This document shows positions 61,752-64,000 of a DNA stretch of 64,000 bases, piece after piece. The translations under genes were made by a program, and so were the position numbers. The DNA is from G963422275 sp963422275 (GTDB lineage Bacteria; Pseudomonadota; Alphaproteobacteria; Rhodobacterales; Rhodobacteraceae). Numbering within the stretch: position 1 is the stretch's first letter; every line of letters starts with the position of its first letter. The notes under the pieces were generated by a model, which was given only the letters and a program-made list of their open reading frames with translations, ran no database searches and was not told the DNA's origin. The stretch lies in the NCBI GenBank assembly GCA_963422275.1, contig OY729418.1:806001-870000 (forward strand). Direction: 5' to 3'.

Positions 61752-62338
61752 GCCGGTATGATGCGGTTGAAGATCCCCTCTGCTACCCCGGTACGACCGT
61801 CCTAAGAAACAAGGCCGACATCCGCGACCAGGATGTTCTCGATCAGTTCGAATATCTCATGTTCGAGACCCGGGCGGAAGAGGATTTGCCTCCGGGCGAT
61901 CTGGACTATGTGCACTACCGGGCCATCCACCACCATTTCTTTCAGGACGTTTATGATTGGGCAGGCGAGATCCGGCAGATCCGCACGGCTAAAGACGGCA
62001 ATCGGTTCTGCCACCCGGAATACATCGATACGGAGATGGAAAAGCTGTTTGCGCAACTCGTTCAGGAGGATCATCTCCGCGGAATCGACGACCTCAGCAA
62101 GTTTGCCAAGCGGGCGGCTCACTATATCGCCGAAATCAACGCAATCCATCCGTTCCGCGAGGGAAACGGCCGATGTCAACTGACACTCTTCAACCTGCTT
62201 CTCAGGGCGTCAGGCCGCGAATTCGACGAAGACCGGCTAGTCCCCGAGCGATTCATGAATGCGATGATCGCCAGTTTTCATGGTGACAATTCCCAGCTTG
62301 CCCTTGCGATCGAGGCAATAATCATCCCGGCTCCCTAG
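61748..62338 (+). CDS. Fic-domain protein (AMP-transferase toxin)
   Basis: A 196-residue Fic protein. The active-site motif NAIHPFREGNGR (His134 to Arg142) is complete, and the flap YDWAGEIRQIRTAKDGNRF and FCHPEYIDTEMEKLF are typical. Fic enzymes transfer AMP from ATP to Tyr, Ser or Thr of target proteins such as gyrase. Antitoxin and toxin overlap by 4 bp. The length is that of the class I (VbhT/FicT) catalytic core. It appears intact and lies between two IS-rich patches. Confidence 0.9.
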   Translation: MSRYDAVEDPLCYPGTTVLRNKADIRDQDVLDQFEYLMFETRAEEDLPPGDLDYVHYRAIHHHFFQDVYDWAGEIRQIRTAKDGNRFCHPEYIDTEMEKLFAQLVQEDHLRGIDDLSKFAKRAAHYIAEINAIHPFREGNGRCQLTLFNLLLRASGREFDEDRLVPERFMNAMIASFHGDNSQLALAIEAIIIPAP

Positions 62339-62444
62339 AACCGGGCCTGCGACCAGGAATGCTCGTCGCGTTCACCGGCCTTGAGAAACGCCGTTATCGC
62401 AGTCAAGTTGAACAATGCCTAGGGAACCTCTGAATATAGCCTGA

Positions 62445-62656
62445 ATTGCTTATGCACTTGGTTCCGGTGACACAAGGTATTGTATCCGGGATGTCGGATG
62501 ATGGAATGTTTGCATGACATTCTTGACGTGGAACCGTCCCATGACCGAAATCCCCGCCAGCCTCGTCGCCTTCCAGCGCCTGTTCCTGCAGGCTCTGCGC
62601 GCCAAACCCCACCCCTGCCGCATCTTGATCAAACCGGAACCAAGTGCATAAGCAGT
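62445..62656. mobile_element. 212-bp IS1595-type MITE with 8-bp target duplication
   Basis: The ends TTGCTTATGCACTTGGTTCC and its inverted copy form inverted repeats of over 20 bp. The flanks are identical 8-mers, TAGCCTGA at 62437-62444 and 62657-62664, as produced by IS1595 transposases. The interior keeps only scraps of the transposase start (MTEIPASLVAFQRLFLQALR). It needs a transposase in trans. Confidence 0.85.
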
Positions 62657-62737
62657 TAGCCTGATTTTGTGCGTTGCATTGCGCATCCGGTGCGCGCCCG
62701 CGAATCGATGCGCGGCTTTCTTTTGGGGGATCACGAC

Positions 62738-63688
62738 ATGCAACGCCTTCAGCAATTGACCTTTGCCAGCCTCCAATGCGATCGCAAGAAGCGCAAGACG
62801 CGCCGCGAGATCTTTCCGGAGCGGATGGACGGCCCGATCCCCTGGGAGCGCCTGGAGGCAAGCATTGCGCCAGCGTATCCGAAGGGCGGCCGCAAGGGGC
62901 GACAGCCGCATCCGCTGTCGGTGATGCTGCGCGTGCACTGCGTTCGGCCGTTCTGCAATCTGAGCGACCCGTTGATGGAGGACCGGCTTGCGAGGCGGAG
63001 AGCATCCGGCGCTTTGCCGGGGCGGTGCTTGAGAAGGTTCCGGGCGAGACGACGATCCCGACTTCCGCCACCGGCTGGAGAGCCGCGGACTGGCGCACCA
63101 GCTGTTCGGGAGATCAGGGATCACCTGGCGGAGCAGGGGGTTTTGCTGAAGAAGGGCGGCATCGTTGACGCCACCATCATCTCGGCGCCATCGTCGACCA
63201 AGAACGAGAGCAACGCCCGCGACCCGGAGATGCACCAGACCAGGAAGGGGAACCAGTGGCATTTCGGGATGAAGCTGCACATCGGCATCGACACCCGGGG
63301 TCTGGTGCACCACCTGGAGGGAACGGCCGCGAACGTTCACGACCTGACGCCTTCGGGCCAGCTTCTGCACGGCGAGGAGGAGCAAGTCCGGGGTGACTCT
63401 GGATACCGCGGGATCGGCAAGCGCGCGGAGCACGCGCATCGCGCGGTGTCGTGGCAGATTGCCCTGCCCCCGGGCCAGCGCCGGACGCTGGCGCCGGGCA
63501 GCGCCGCGGCCAGGGCGGAGAAGGCGAAGGCCCGGGTGCGGGCGCGGGTGGAACATCCGTTCCGGATCGTCAAGCGGGTGTTCCGCTGCGACATGGTTCG
63601 CCATCGGGGTCTGGAGAGGAACGTGCAGCGGCTTGCGCCGCTTCCGGGCTTCTCGAACCTGATGATTGCCCAGCCGCACCTGTCATGA
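62738..63688 (+). pseudogene. IS5-family group A transposase, scrambled by compensating frameshifts
   Basis: A 316-codon open frame. The N-terminus MQRLQQLTFASLQCDRKKRK and the second half (GGIVDATIISAPSSTKNESN, GDSGYRGIGKRAEHAHRA, RARVEHPFRIVKRVFRCDMV) are normal, with the D, D and E of the catalytic triad in that order. Between about residues 85 and 135 the frame is wrong: the expected AESIRRFAGAVLEKVPGETT lies in one other frame and DFRHRLESRGLAHQLFG in the third. Two or more frameshifts thus cancel out, leaving an open but damaged gene. Other copies share this defect. Confidence 0.75.
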
Positions 63689-63853
63689 CAAGGGATCAGT
63701 GTGTCCGGAATTTGCCGGACCGGCCCTGCGGGGGCTGAACCGGCGGCGGTTTTGTCCCGAAAACGCGCATTTGCGGCTTCCGGACCGCCGAAAACCGACC
63801 GGCGCAGCCAGGAAGGGCGGTTTCCGCAGCCAAAACCAGAAAAACCCTCCAAA

Positions 63854-64000
63854 TCAGAGGTTCCCTAGGGAAAGGTTGCCGTCCTTCTTCACCTCCATCT
63901 GGGCAAACTTGCCCCGTTTGTTTAACCAGATGCAAGAGTTGCCCGTCTTCAGGATGTCCCCCTGACCGCAAAAATCGCTTTTCCGCCCGCCGAGTTTCTC
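63854..64000 (-). CDS. Unidentified protein, C-terminal part (partial at window edge)
   Basis: A minus-strand frame entering from the right edge, 48 codons to a TGA inside the IS5 end. It reads SDFCGQGDILKTGNSCIWLN, then KRGKFAQMEVKKDGNL, and its last residues (SLGNL) are encoded by the IS5 terminus, so the native C-terminus has been replaced. Two Cys could form a disulfide. I do not recognise the family. Confidence 0.5.
   Translation of the reverse strand, partial: EKLGGRKSDFCGQGDILKTGNSCIWLNKRGKFAQMEVKKDGNLSLGNL

Larger units (their letters stand above)
62423..63864 (+). mobile_element. IS5-family group A element, best-preserved copy, carrying an IS1595-type MITE
   Basis: Terminal repeats GGAACCTCTGAAT and its counterpart ATCAGAGGTTCC, flanked by CTAG on both sides (62419-62422 and 63865-63868), the 4-bp duplication of IS5. 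About 1.23 kb remain once the 212-bp insertion at 62445-62656 is removed. Copies or fragments of the same element occur at 14499, 20254, 39908/42388 and 51723. It interrupts the minus-strand gene at the right edge of the window. Confidence 0.85.

Overview
The window is a piece of an alphaproteobacterial replicon, probably Rhodobacterales-like. The inference rests on a compact xthA / thioredoxin-TPR / LON-domain / Trm112 run, an ubiH-like / amidase / aminotransferase / ftsK / lolA block, an hspQ gene, a DUF736 gene and a plasmid-type parB remnant; no rRNA or tRNA gene is visible to settle it. Intact chromosomal and metabolic genes alternate with very many insertion sequences and broken genes. 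IS982, IS1595, IS4, IS1182, IS630, TnpB and two or three IS5-family groups are present, often inserted inside one another. This looks like a genome with recent, heavy IS expansion and relaxed selection, as in recently host-restricted or bottlenecked bacteria (inference).

Layout. 1-9.3 kb is an accessory region: parB broken by IS982, itself broken by IS1595; a receiver-Mrr fusion pseudogene; an intact RES/Xre toxin-antitoxin pair; an IS4 element with its target duplication; a DUF736 gene; Fic, integrase and other gene remnants; then hspQ. 9.8-14.3 kb is chromosomal: two OmpR-type response regulators, xthA, then three overlapping genes (thioredoxin-TPR, LON-domain, Trm112). 14.5-20.7 kb is an IS graveyard around a secreted ankyrin-repeat protein. 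20.7-33.3 kb is an oxalate/formate region: NAD-linked formate dehydrogenase (FdsA and an FdsG-FdsB fusion), a broken TnpB element, then a tripartite tricarboxylate-type transporter with oxalyl-CoA decarboxylase and formyl-CoA transferase. 34.2-39.9 kb is a sugar cluster: aldolase-like protein, two ABC permeases, binding protein and a divergent ADP-dependent-type sugar kinase. 39.9-43.1 kb is an IS5 copy split by a small composite transposon carrying a VapBC/FitAB pair. 43.1-45.7 kb is a second ABC importer (THI5/SsuA class). 46.4-50.1 kb holds formate-tetrahydrofolate ligase, a formyl-THF-hydrolase-like protein and a GntR regulator. 51.2 kb has a DarG-like macrodomain gene. 52.6-61.0 kb is the ubiH-like to lolA block. 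The window ends with a Fic pair and a nearly full-length, frameshifted IS5 copy that carries an IS1595-type miniature element.

How the genes work together. Imported oxalate would be activated by Frc and decarboxylated by Oxc to formyl-CoA and CO2. The released formate can be oxidised by Fds to give NADH, or captured as 10-formyl-THF by Fhs, with the hydrolase-like protein returning formate. The GntR gene has a perfect 10-bp palindrome (TGGTATACCA) at its own promoter. Two 9/10 copies, 21 bp apart, lie over the promoter of the oxalate operon 23 kb away, so this regulator probably controls it. The sugar cluster implies uptake, phosphorylation by an unusual PF04587-type kinase and aldol cleavage; its substrate is unknown. 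It is the best candidate here for an undescribed pathway.
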